Shown here: piece after piece, positions 55,026 through 63,555 of the stretch
How positions within the stretch are numbered: the first letter of the stretch is position 1
Layout: every line of letters begins with the position of its first letter
Origin: Acidobacteriota bacterium
GTDB lineage: Bacteria > Acidobacteriota > Thermoanaerobaculia > Multivoradales > J023
Reading direction: 5' to 3'
Assembly: GCA_029263315.1 (NCBI GenBank)
Contig: JAJCXR010000023.1
Span: 1 to 64,000, forward strand
DNA length: 64,000 nucleotides
The notes under the pieces: model-generated
What the model saw: only the letters and a program-made list of their open reading frames with translations
What the model was told of the DNA's origin: nothing
Database searches by the model: none
Translations under genes and position numbers: made by a program

Positions 55026-55483
55026 GCGCTGGGATCCTCGTTCCAGAGCGGAAACTGGTGCAATGGGGCTTCGGTCTCAACTTGGCGTGGGAGCTCGCAC
55101 AAACGCCCCTATATGCAGATTCCGGCCGTGGGCTCAGCTATCTCGCCTGGACTCGCCTGCACTGTACAGTCGGCGACGTTCTCATCCTGCTCGCCGCCTT
55201 TTGGCTAACCGCAGGCCTTCATCGAAGCCGCCACTGGTACCTCGATTCGATCTTCCTCGGCGGCGCTGCCTTCTCGGGAATTGGGTTGGCATACACAACC
55301 TGGAGCGAGTGGGTGAACACTTCGATCCGGTCGAGCTGGACGTACCAGCCTGAGATGCCAACGATCGTGGGGATCGGCATCGCGCCACTACTCCAATGGA
55401 TCTTGATACCGCCGGTGATCGTAGCCCTGCTGCGACGCGACCGCGAAACCGCAAGACCCAACAGAGAGGTGACGACGCCATGA
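55022..55483 (+). CDS. Small membrane protein, four predicted helices
   Basis: 153 residues; AAGGAAAGG before the ATG. Hydrophobic segments start at VGDVLILLAAFWLTAGLH, FLGGAAFSGIGLAYTTW and MPTIVGIGIAPLLQWILIP; a first half-helix QWGFGLNLAWELAQTPLY carries a WE pair. No family is recognised. It is co-transcribed with the APC permease. A 16-codon frame (MSELFENWFFLLDDPR) starts at its stop (55480-55530). Confidence 0.65.
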   Translation: MSAGILVPERKLVQWGFGLNLAWELAQTPLYADSGRGLSYLAWTRLHCTVGDVLILLAAFWLTAGLHRSRHWYLDSIFLGGAAFSGIGLAYTTWSEWVNTSIRSSWTYQPEMPTIVGIGIAPLLQWILIPPVIVALLRRDRETARPNREVTTP

Positions 55484-55732
55484 GCGAGCTCTTCGAGAAC
55501 TGGTTCTTCCTGTTGGATGACCCACGGTGAAGGGAGCAACCATGGCTAGCGCCACCAGCGTCGCCGGCCACGACCACGGCCGTGCAACCTTCGACTCACC
55601 ATGCATCGCTGCGAGTGACTTGCTCGCCGTTCGTGCAGGACTGCAAGAAAGCTGGTTCAACGCAGGTACCGATAGTCAACGGCGGCGGCGAAAATTCCCC
55701 ATCCGCAAGACATGAGAACGCTCCACCCCGCG

Positions 55733-55748
55733 TGGCGCGCCCCTTGCA
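55733..55748 (+). promoter_or_regulatory. Sigma-54 promoter, copy 2
   Basis: TGGCGCG-CCCC-TTGCA keeps GG and GC at the required 12-bp spacing; one consensus A is G. It is the likely promoter of the tripartite efflux operon that starts at 56060, with a ~300-base leader consisting of the broken small gene. Confidence 0.65.
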
Positions 55749-55773
55749 ACAAGTGGTTTGCGTGAAAGACGCA

Positions 55774-56005
55774 ATGCAGCCGATCACCAACAGTGACCAA
55801 CGGGCTCGACCTATCGTGAAAGCACTCGAACCGATTCTGCGGCGCCAACTGGGATCGATTGGCGTCGAACGCGAGTTCGCACCCGCACCGACTTCGAGGA
55901 CTGCGAGCTCACGCCGACTCTGCTCAGTTCTGTCACCAAGGAAATCGAAACCGTTCTCCATGAGCTGGCACGGCGGCCGGACCCAGTTCCGAGACCATGG
56001 CGACA
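55774..56005 (+). pseudogene. Broken copy of the 48280 small gene
   Basis: MQPITNSDQRARPIVKALEP to GVEREF matches the intact protein. A ~110-bp deletion then shifts the frame, and the remainder (LTPTLLSSVTKEIETVLHEL) is readable only in another frame. The promoter function of the repeat is kept while the gene is dead. Confidence 0.75.
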
Positions 56006-56059
56006 TTGCATGGCTACACAACCCGAGGTCGTATCGAAGTGTTGCGCGAAAGGACCGTC

Positions 56060-57430
56060 ATGTTTCCAGAGCTCATCCAACAACGACGACCGGGGCGCTC
56101 TCTGCTCTTTCTGCTGGCAGTCTTCCTGGCCTTTCCGCAGTGGTTGAACGCCCAACTCGCCACCGAGTCGGTCGACACAGAGCCGCCGACTGTGGACGAC
56201 CCATCAACGCTGTCCGCCTACCTGGCGCTTGCGGCCTCGAATCATCCGGGCCTCAAGGCAGCGTTCCAGCGCTACCAGGCGTCGTTCGAGACCATCGAGC
56301 AAGTCCAGACCCTGCCCAACCCGAAGCTCAGCTATGCCTACTTCCTCGAGACCGTCGAGACCCGGGTCGGTCCCCAGCGACAGAAGATCGGCGTTTCGCA
56401 GGCCCTACCGTGGCTGTCCAAACTGCGCCTGCGTGGCGACCTGGCGACCGAGGCCACCCACGCAGCGGAGCAGCGGTACGAAGCCGTCAAAGTGAAGCTC
56501 TTCTTCGAGGTCAAGGATGCCTACTACGAGCTGTATTACCTCGGTCGCGCCATAGCGATTACCGAGGACAACATCTCCCTACTGAAATACTTGGAAAGCG
56601 TTGCCCAGGCGGAGCTCAAGGGCGGTGCGCCGATCTCGGGCGTCATCAAGGCGCAGCTCGAGCTGGGCAAGCTGGACGATCGTCTGCGGTCGCTCCAAGC
56701 CCTGCGCAAGCCGCTCGTGGCGCGGCTCAACGTGGCCCTCGGTCGTGCGGTCGACACGCCTGTGCCCTGGCCGCAGCAAGCGCCGATCCGGCAGCTCGAG
56801 ATCACCGACCCCGCGGTACTCGAGGAGATGGCCGCACACAACCCCGAGCTGCGGCGCCTGGACTTCGAGATCGCCCGCGACGGGCACGCCGTAGAGCTGG
56901 CTCGCAAGGAATTCCGACCCGACTTCGCGGTCGGGCTCGATTGGGTCGATACCGGCAATGCGCTGGCGCCGGGAGCTCCCGGCAGCGGCAAGGATCCGCT
57001 GATGGCGATGGTGTCGGTCAGCCTGCCGATCTGGAGATCCAAGCTGCGCGCCGGAGTACGCGAGGCTGAAGGGCGACGCGAGGCATCGCGCAACAGCCGT
57101 GACGACCTGGAAAACAGGCTGGACTCGAGGCTGGCCATGGCACTGTTTCGCTTGCGCGATGCCGAGCGCAAGATCGACCTCTATCGCGCCACGCTGGTGC
57201 CGCTGGCGGAGGCGTCACTGGCGGTGACCCAGGAAGGCTATGAGGCGGGCAAAGGGGATTTCCTCGACGTCATCGATGCTCAAAGATTGCTCTTGGAGCT
57301 CCAACTCGCCTTCGAACGCAGCGTCGCCGAACACGAACAGCGCCTCGCCGAGCTCGAGATGTTGGTCGGTCGGCCGTTACCCACGGCGCCGTCCCAAGAT
57401 CTTCAAGCCACCTCAGGAGCCCCCCAATGA
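56060..57430 (+). CDS. TolC/CusC-type outer-membrane efflux protein
   Basis: 456 residues; the ATG at 56060 follows AAAGGA and opens a signal peptide (LLFLLAVFLAFPQWLNAQ). Two OEP repeats: NHPGLKAAFQRYQASFETIE, LPNPKLSYAYFLE, LFFEVKDAYYELYYLGRAI and, second, NPELRRLDFEIARDGHAVEL, FRPDFAVGLDWVDTG, YEAGKGDFLDVIDAQRLL. It should form the trimeric duct of the tripartite metal pump. Its 3' end overlaps the CusB-type start (ATGA). Confidence 0.92.
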   Translation: MFPELIQQRRPGRSLLFLLAVFLAFPQWLNAQLATESVDTEPPTVDDPSTLSAYLALAASNHPGLKAAFQRYQASFETIEQVQTLPNPKLSYAYFLETVETRVGPQRQKIGVSQALPWLSKLRLRGDLATEATHAAEQRYEAVKVKLFFEVKDAYYELYYLGRAIAITEDNISLLKYLESVAQAELKGGAPISGVIKAQLELGKLDDRLRSLQALRKPLVARLNVALGRAVDTPVPWPQQAPIRQLEITDPAVLEEMAAHNPELRRLDFEIARDGHAVELARKEFRPDFAVGLDWVDTGNALAPGAPGSGKDPLMAMVSVSLPIWRSKLRAGVREAEGRREASRNSRDDLENRLDSRLAMALFRLRDAERKIDLYRATLVPLAEASLAVTQEGYEAGKGDFLDVIDAQRLLLELQLAFERSVAEHEQRLAELEMLVGRPLPTAPSQDLQATSGAPQ

Positions 57431-58812
57431 CTAAGAATCTGCTTCCCTATGCCGTCGTCTTCGCGCTGGCGCTCGGTGTCGGCTACTGGCTGTGGGGTAG
57501 TGAGTCGCCCCCCAGCGAGGCCACGCCATTGCCCAGCGAGGAGCGTGCAGCCCACGCCGGAATGTCCGGCATGGGCGACGACCCGGGGCCTCGCGCCGTC
57601 CGTCTCACTCAGGACGCCGAGAAGCGAGCGGAAATCCAGACTCTGCCCGTGGAGCGCAGGCTGGTCGGAGCCGAGATTCGCATGGTGGGCAAACTGGCCT
57701 ACGACGAGACGCGACTCGCCTACATCACTGCCTATGTGCCCGGTCGCCTCGACCGGCTCTACATCGACTTCACAGGCGCATCGGTGCGCAAGGGCGACCA
57801 CCTGGTCAAACTCTACAGCCCCGATCTGGTGACCGCCCAAGAGGAATTGATCCAGGCCCTGCGGATCGCCGCAAGCCTGGAGAAGAGCAGCGTGTCGGTG
57901 CTGCGCGAGCGGGTGGCGACCACTGCCGAAACGTCGCGCGAGAAGCTCCGGCTGTGGGGTCTAACACCCGAACAGATCACAAACATCGAAGCCGGTGGCG
58001 AAACCCGCGAGCACGTCACCATTTACTCGCCGATGAGTGGGATCGTGATCCACAAGAACGCGCAAGAGGGAATGTACGTCGAAACGGGTAGCCGGATCTA
58101 CACCATCGCCGACCTCTCGCATTTGTGGGTGGAGCTCGACGCCTACGAGTCGGATCTCAGCTGGTTGCGCTATGGCCAGAAGGTCGAGCTGGAGGTCGAG
58201 GCCTTTCCGGGTCGGCCTTTCGAAGGACGGATTTCGTTCATCGACCCGGTGCTCAATCCGGCGACGCGAACCGCCAAAGTGCGGGTCAATGTCGAGAATA
58301 GCGAAGGCCGGCTCAAGCCACAGATGTTCGTCCGCGCCGTCGTGCAGCCTCAGCTGACGGCCGACGGCAAGGTGACCAGCCCCGATCTGGCGGGCAAGTG
58401 GATCAGCCCGATGCACCCCGAGATCGTCCGCTCCGGGCCCGGGCGCTGCCCGATCTGCGGCAGCCCCCTGGTGAGTGCCGACTCTCTGGGCTACGTCGAC
58501 GAAGCATCCGTTTCGCAAGAGGCGCCGCTGGTCATCCCGGCGTCGGCGCCTCTGCTCACCGGCAAGCGGGCTGTGGTCTACGTACGAGTGCCCGACCAGC
58601 AGGGCGTCTACGAAGGTCGCGAGGTCGTTCTCGGCCCCCGGATGGGCGACTACTACCTCGTCGAGTCAGGTCTGCACGAGGGCGAGCTCGTGGTGGTCAA
58701 CGGCAATTTCAAGATCGATAGCGCCCTGCAGATCCAGGCCAAGCCCAGCATGATGAATCCCGAGGGAGGGGGTCCGGCGCCGGGCCACGCTCACGGCGGT
58801 GAAGACAACTGA
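57427..58812 (+). CDS. CusB-type periplasmic adaptor with heavy-metal-binding domain
   Basis: 461 residues. N-terminal anchor helix YAVVFALALGVGYWLWG, then a GMSGMGDD metal-like stretch. The membrane-fusion body is clear (AYVPGRLDRLYIDFTGASVR, TIYSPMSGIVIHKNAQEGMY, LWVELDAYESDLSWLRYGQK). At 325-350 a heavy-metal-binding domain (ISPMHPEIVRSGPGRCPICG) is inserted before the last beta domain. It should hand Cu(I)/Ag(I) to CusA and link it to the outer-membrane duct. A His-rich tail (PGHAHGG) ends it. Confidence 0.93.
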   Translation: MTKNLLPYAVVFALALGVGYWLWGSESPPSEATPLPSEERAAHAGMSGMGDDPGPRAVRLTQDAEKRAEIQTLPVERRLVGAEIRMVGKLAYDETRLAYITAYVPGRLDRLYIDFTGASVRKGDHLVKLYSPDLVTAQEELIQALRIAASLEKSSVSVLRERVATTAETSREKLRLWGLTPEQITNIEAGGETREHVTIYSPMSGIVIHKNAQEGMYVETGSRIYTIADLSHLWVELDAYESDLSWLRYGQKVELEVEAFPGRPFEGRISFIDPVLNPATRTAKVRVNVENSEGRLKPQMFVRAVVQPQLTADGKVTSPDLAGKWISPMHPEIVRSGPGRCPICGSPLVSADSLGYVDEASVSQEAPLVIPASAPLLTGKRAVVYVRVPDQQGVYEGREVVLGPRMGDYYLVESGLHEGELVVVNGNFKIDSALQIQAKPSMMNPEGGGPAPGHAHGGEDN

Positions 58813-58849
58813 TGCCCCCCATGACGCATCCAGGGATCAAGGAATCGAC

Positions 58850-61800
58850 ATGACGGACCAGAAGCTGGACCAGACCCTGCGACTCGAGGCCGGCGACGAA
58901 AGCGGCTCGGTATTCGACGGCATCGTGGCGAAAATTATCGCGGCTTGCCTGCATAACAAGCTTCTGGTGGCGCTCGGTGTCCTCCTGGTGATCGCCTGGG
59001 GCGTCGCCGTCGCGCCGTTTGACTGGCAGACCGGTATCGTGCCGCGCGACCCTGTGGCCACTGACGCGATCCCTGACATCGGTGAGAACCAACAGATCGT
59101 CTTCACGCGCTGGATGGGACGCTCGCCCCAGGATGTCGAAGACCAGATCAGCTACCCGCTGACGGTCTCCCTGCTCGGTTTGCCGCAGGTGAAGACGATC
59201 CGCAGCTACTCGATGTTCGGATTTTCGACCATCCTGATCATCTTCGAAGACGACGTCGAGTTCTACTGGTCACGCTCGCGCATTCTGGAGAAGCTGAACA
59301 GCCTGCCTGCCGGCACGCTACCGCCCGGGGTCCAGCCAGCCCTCGGCCCCGACGCCACCGCCCTCGGCCAGATCTACTGGTACTCCCTCGAGGGTGCCGA
59401 CCCGGACGGCGAGCCAACCGGCGGTTGGGATCTCCACGAGTTGCGCACGATTCAGGACTGGTACGTCCGCTATGCGTTGATGTCGGTCAATGGGGTCTCG
59501 GAAGTGGCCTCGATCGGCGGTTTCGTCCAGGAATACCAGATCGATGTCGACCCGGACGCCATGCGCGCCCACGGCATCGGCCTTCAGCAGGTGTTCCAGG
59601 CGGTCAAACGTTCCAACATTGATGTCGGTGCGCGCAGCATCGAGGTCAATCGGGTGGAATATGTCATTCGTGGTCTGGGATTCATCGAGAGCCTGGAAGA
59701 CATCGAAAACAGCGTCATCAAGATGAAGGAGAACGTTCCTCTCTACGTCAAAGACGTGGCACGGGTCCACCTCGGCCCGGCCGGTCGGCGCGGCGCCCTC
59801 GACAAAGCCGGCACCGAGGCGGTGGGCGGTGTGGTGGTGGTGCGCTACGGTCAGAATCCACTGGCTACGATCAAGAAGCTGAAAGAGAAGATCGCGGAGA
59901 TCGCGCCCGGCCTGCCGAAAAAGACGCTCGACGACGGCACAGTCAGCCAAATCCGGATCGTACCGTTCTACGACCGCGCGGGACTCATCTACGAGACGCT
60001 GGGTACGCTCAACGACGCCCTGGTCGACGAGATCCTGGTCACCATGATCGTCATCTTGCTGATGGTGATGCACCTGCGCAGCGCGATGTTGATTTCCGCC
60101 ATGCTGCCGCTCTCGGTCTTGATGACCTTCATCGCCATGAAGACCTTCAGCGTCGAGGCGAACCTGGTGGCGCTCTCGGGCATCGCCATCGCCATCGGCT
60201 CGATGGTGACCATGGGGATCTTTCTGTGCGAAAACATCCTCAAACATCTGGACGAGGCGGGACCCGAGGAAAATACTCTGGTGGTGGTCTATCGAGCTGC
60301 CACCGAAGTCGGTAGCGCGGTGTTGACCGCGCTGTTGACCACCGTCATCAGCTTCTTGCCGGTGTTCACCATGCAGGCCGCGGAGGGCAAGCTGTTCAAG
60401 CCCTTGGCCTTCACCAAGACCTTCGCCATGGTCGCGTCGCTGATCGTCGCTTTGACCATGCTGCCGCCGGCGGCGCACATTCTCTTCACCACCCGGATAG
60501 GGCGCGGCTCCATGCGTCGAGTGATGCTGGTGACCCTGGCGGTCGCCGGGCTCGCCGCGGGCATCTGGTTCGCGTGGTGGATCGGAGCGATCTTCATCGC
60601 CCTCGCCTTCGCGGGTCTCCTGCGCGACCGGATTCCGAAGGGACTCCGCAGCCGTCTGCCGGTGATCGGCAACATCGCCACCGCACTGGTCGTGGCGGTC
60701 TTCCTGACCCGCCACTGGCTACCGCTGGGCATTGAGCGCGGCATGATCCGCAATTTCATCTTCGTCACTGTGTTGATCGGCTCGCTGCTCTTGCTGCTCG
60801 AGCTCTACAAACGCTCGTTCGGTCCGCTCTTGCGCTGGTGCCTGGAGCACAAAACGGCCTTCGTTGTCGCCTCGCTGGCAATCTTCCTCTCAGGTATGAC
60901 GGTGTGGCGCGGCTTCGATGCCTTCTTCGGCTGGCTGCCGGGGCCCGTGCGGTCCTCGGCGCTGGTGACCGCCGTAGCGGACACCCTGCCGGGCCTGGGC
61001 GAGGAGTTCATGCCGCCCCTCGACGAGGGTTCCTTCCTCTACATGCCGGCCCTGATGCCCCACGCCTCGATCGGCGAGGCCCTCGATGTATTGCAGAAGC
61101 AGAATCGGGCGGTGGCCGCCATTCCCGAGATCGACTCGGTCGCCGGCAAGCTCGGGCGGGTGGAGAGTGCCCTCGACCCGGCGCCGATCTCCATGCTGGA
61201 GACGATCATCAATTACCTTCCCGAGTACAAGACCGACCAAGAGGGCCGGCGGATACGGTTCCAGCTCGATCGCGAGCAAGGTGAATTCGAGCGCGATATG
61301 GGCGGTGAGCTGATTCCCGATCCTGACGGTGAACCGTATCGTCAATGGCGAGACCACATCCGCGATCCCGACGACATCTGGGACGAGATCACACGCGCCA
61401 CGGCAATCGCGGGGGTCACGTCGTCTCCCAAGCTGCAACCGATCAACGCCCGTATCGTGATGTTGCAGAGCGGCATGCGGGCACCCATGGGAGTCAAGGT
61501 CAAGGGTCCGACACTCGAAGCGATCGAGAAGGTGGGTCTGCAAATCGAGCGCTTCTTGAAAGAGGTGCCGTCGGTGCAGCCGGCCACGGTGGCTGCCGAT
61601 CGAATCGTCGGCAAGCCGTACCTGGAAATCGACATCGACCGCAAGGCTATCGCCCGCCACGGCGTCGATGTCCAGACCGTCCAGGACGTCATCGAGGTGG
61701 CGATCGGTGGCAAGAACATCACCACCACCGTCGAGGGTCGCGAACGCTTTCCGGTGCGGGTGCGCTATTTGCGCGAGCTGCGCGACCAGATCGAGTCTCT

Positions 61801-62707
61801 GGGCCAGATCCTGGTGCCCGCCGCCGACGGCGCGCAAATTCCCTTGAAGCAGGTGGCGAGTATCGAATTCCTGCGCGGGCCACAGAACATCAAGAGCGAG
61901 GACACCTTCTTGGTCGGCTATGTGGTCTTCGACATGAAGCCAGGGCAGGCCGAAGTGAATGTGGTCGAAGAATGTCAGAGCTATCTGGCGGCCAAGATCG
62001 CCAGCGGCGAATTGGAGCTACCGGCAGGAGTCAGCTTTGCGTTCGCCGGAAACTATGAGAACCAGCTGCGCTCCGCCAAGCGCCTCGCCGTCGTGCTACC
62101 GATCGCTCTCATCGCCATCTTCTTCATTCTCTACTTCCAGTTCAAATCCGTATCCACCACGCTGATCGTCTTCTCCACCATCGCCGTCGCCTGGTCCGGT
62201 GGCTTTCTGATGCTGTGGTTCTACGCCCAGCCTTGGTTCCTCGACTTCGCAGTCTTCAGCACCGACCTGCGCGATCTCTTCCAGATCCACCCGATCAATC
62301 TCAGTGTCGCCATCTGGGTCGGCTTCTTGGCCCTCTTCGGCATCGCGTCCGACAACGGCGTGGTGGTGGCGAGCCACATGGATCTGGTGTTCAGGCAGCG
62401 CCGGCCGGCCTCGGTGCAAGAGATCCGCGAAGCCACCGTGGAGGGCGCCGAGGGGCGCATCCGGGCGACCCTGATGTCATCCGGCGCCACCATGTTGGCC
62501 CTGCTGCCCGTGTTGTCGTCGAGCGGCCGCGGTGCCGACATCATGGTGCCGATGGCGATTCCGTCCTTTGGCGGCATGTTCCTGGCCCTCTTCACCATCC
62601 TGATGGTGCCGGTGCTCTATTGCTCCGCCAAGGAATGGGGACTGCGGGTATCTGAGTACCGCAGTCGGCGGCGTTTTCAAGATCAAGATTCGGACTTCCA
62701 ATCATGA
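58850..62707 (+). CDS. CusA-type heavy-metal RND efflux pump, extended form
   Basis: 1285 residues from the ATG at 58850 (AAGGA). It shows the heavy-metal (HME) RND signatures: DAIPDIGENQQIVFTRWMGR, SPQDVEDQISYPLTVSLLGL, GLPQVKTIRSYSMFGFS, and the CusA-type GRVESALDPAPISMLETIIN. E. coli CusA has 1047 residues; the extra length is mostly a membrane-rich insert at about 560-670 (LVTLAVAGLAAGIWFAWWIG, FIFVTVLIGSLLLLLELYK) before the second pump half. Drives proton-coupled export of Cu(I)/Ag(I) from the periplasm; specificity is inferred. Confidence 0.93.
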   Translation: MTDQKLDQTLRLEAGDESGSVFDGIVAKIIAACLHNKLLVALGVLLVIAWGVAVAPFDWQTGIVPRDPVATDAIPDIGENQQIVFTRWMGRSPQDVEDQISYPLTVSLLGLPQVKTIRSYSMFGFSTILIIFEDDVEFYWSRSRILEKLNSLPAGTLPPGVQPALGPDATALGQIYWYSLEGADPDGEPTGGWDLHELRTIQDWYVRYALMSVNGVSEVASIGGFVQEYQIDVDPDAMRAHGIGLQQVFQAVKRSNIDVGARSIEVNRVEYVIRGLGFIESLEDIENSVIKMKENVPLYVKDVARVHLGPAGRRGALDKAGTEAVGGVVVVRYGQNPLATIKKLKEKIAEIAPGLPKKTLDDGTVSQIRIVPFYDRAGLIYETLGTLNDALVDEILVTMIVILLMVMHLRSAMLISAMLPLSVLMTFIAMKTFSVEANLVALSGIAIAIGSMVTMGIFLCENILKHLDEAGPEENTLVVVYRAATEVGSAVLTALLTTVISFLPVFTMQAAEGKLFKPLAFTKTFAMVASLIVALTMLPPAAHILFTTRIGRGSMRRVMLVTLAVAGLAAGIWFAWWIGAIFIALAFAGLLRDRIPKGLRSRLPVIGNIATALVVAVFLTRHWLPLGIERGMIRNFIFVTVLIGSLLLLLELYKRSFGPLLRWCLEHKTAFVVASLAIFLSGMTVWRGFDAFFGWLPGPVRSSALVTAVADTLPGLGEEFMPPLDEGSFLYMPALMPHASIGEALDVLQKQNRAVAAIPEIDSVAGKLGRVESALDPAPISMLETIINYLPEYKTDQEGRRIRFQLDREQGEFERDMGGELIPDPDGEPYRQWRDHIRDPDDIWDEITRATAIAGVTSSPKLQPINARIVMLQSGMRAPMGVKVKGPTLEAIEKVGLQIERFLKEVPSVQPATVAADRIVGKPYLEIDIDRKAIARHGVDVQTVQDVIEVAIGGKNITTTVEGRERFPVRVRYLRELRDQIESLGQILVPAADGAQIPLKQVASIEFLRGPQNIKSEDTFLVGYVVFDMKPGQAEVNVVEECQSYLAAKIASGELELPAGVSFAFAGNYENQLRSAKRLAVVLPIALIAIFFILYFQFKSVSTTLIVFSTIAVAWSGGFLMLWFYAQPWFLDFAVFSTDLRDLFQIHPINLSVAIWVGFLALFGIASDNGVVVASHMDLVFRQRRPASVQEIREATVEGAEGRIRATLMSSGATMLALLPVLSSSGRGADIMVPMAIPSFGGMFLALFTILMVPVLYCSAKEWGLRVSEYRSRRRFQDQDSDFQS

Positions 62708-62725
62708 CAACGAAAGGAACCCATC

Positions 62726-63004
62726 ATGGAGCTAGTAGCTGCACTCCTCATATTCGGCGTGGTGTTCTACCTACTGATGCGCTTGGGTTGCGGTGCTCGC
62801 ATGGTCCACGGAATGACGCTTTCCGGCAGTGCCGGAACCAGAGCAGGAGGCGAGTCTGTCGAGACCACTGACCCGGTCTGCGGAATGACGGTCGAGGCGG
62901 CGGACTCCATTTCGGAGGAACACGGCGGCCGAGTCTTTCGATTCTGTTCTGAAGACTGTCACCGCCGTTTCAAAGCTCATCCAGAGATGTACGCGAAAAG
63001 CTGA
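62726..63004 (+). CDS. Membrane-anchored YHS-domain protein
   Basis: 92 residues; AAAGGA before the ATG. One helix (VAALLIFGVVFYLLMRLGCG) is followed by a YHS domain: TTDPVCGMTVEAADSI and FRFCSEDCHRRFKAHPEMY, with the CGM and FCSEDC cysteines that bind copper or similar metals. It lies 18 bp after the CusA-type gene. Likely a metal relay between efflux pump, chaperones and the ATPase that follows. Confidence 0.88.
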   Translation: MELVAALLIFGVVFYLLMRLGCGARMVHGMTLSGSAGTRAGGESVETTDPVCGMTVEAADSISEEHGGRVFRFCSEDCHRRFKAHPEMYAKS

Positions 63005-63053
63005 AGAACACAGCCATCCAACTCCCACGACCACAGACTGAAAGGAAAACACC

Positions 63054-63329
63054 ATGCCAAACCCGCGAGACGGAGCTTCCCTGTCGGCGATCGGCCACGC
63101 GACGAGCCTGTTTCTGGCCATCAGCTTTGCATTCTGCGTAGGTTTCGACCTCATTCTGCCCAAGTACGCCATGTATCAACATTGGCAAGGATTTCTTCCA
63201 GGATTTACCTGGCTGAGCCCGGGGGCCTTCCTCCTTGGCCTCATCGAGACCTACGCCTACGGCTGGTACTTTGCTCTCATCTGGGTACCGCTCTACAACG
63301 TGTTTCTTCATCGCGCTAGAAGATCTTGA
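63054..63329 (+). CDS. DUF5676-type two-helix membrane protein
   Basis: 91 residues; GAAAGGA before the ATG. Helices ATSLFLAISFAFCVGFDLIL and TYAYGWYFALIWVPLYNVF with a conserved WLSPGAFLLGLIE between them match the small DUF5676 family often seen in copper and silver operons. Function is not known. Confidence 0.8.
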   Translation: MPNPRDGASLSAIGHATSLFLAISFAFCVGFDLILPKYAMYQHWQGFLPGFTWLSPGAFLLGLIETYAYGWYFALIWVPLYNVFLHRARRS

Positions 63330-63555
63330 AGCGACTCAAGGCCTTCGCTCGAACAAGTCGGGTTGACGCGATCACTCTCTCGTTGGAACAGCACGATACT
63401 CGCGGCATCCCGCTCTCATGTCGACGGCGCGGGCTAAGGATGCGCAAGGTAGATATCAACCTTCGTCCTGCGAATATAAAAGAAAACAATCGAGGGAATA
63501 CGATGACGAAAATCACTGACGGTGGCTCGTCACGCTAATGGACCGAGAGGACTTG

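Larger units (their letters stand above)
55596..56028 (+). repeat. ~0.43-kb direct repeat, copy 2 (degenerate)
   Basis: Matches 48103-48643 from TCACCATGCATCGCTGCGAG to ACACAACCCGAGG but lacks about 110 bp inside the gene. It still contains a sigma-54-type promoter. The CusC-type gene begins 31 bp after it. Confidence 0.85.

Noticed and set aside
55582..57069. 495-codon frame running over the CusC-type gene
   Set aside because: Only its first part (the broken copy of the 48280 gene) is meaningful; after the deletion it is a shadow frame of CusC.
59318..60715. 465-codon open frame on the minus strand
   Set aside because: Antisense of the CusA-type gene, which has strong family motifs; the frame is Asp/His/Arg-rich noise.
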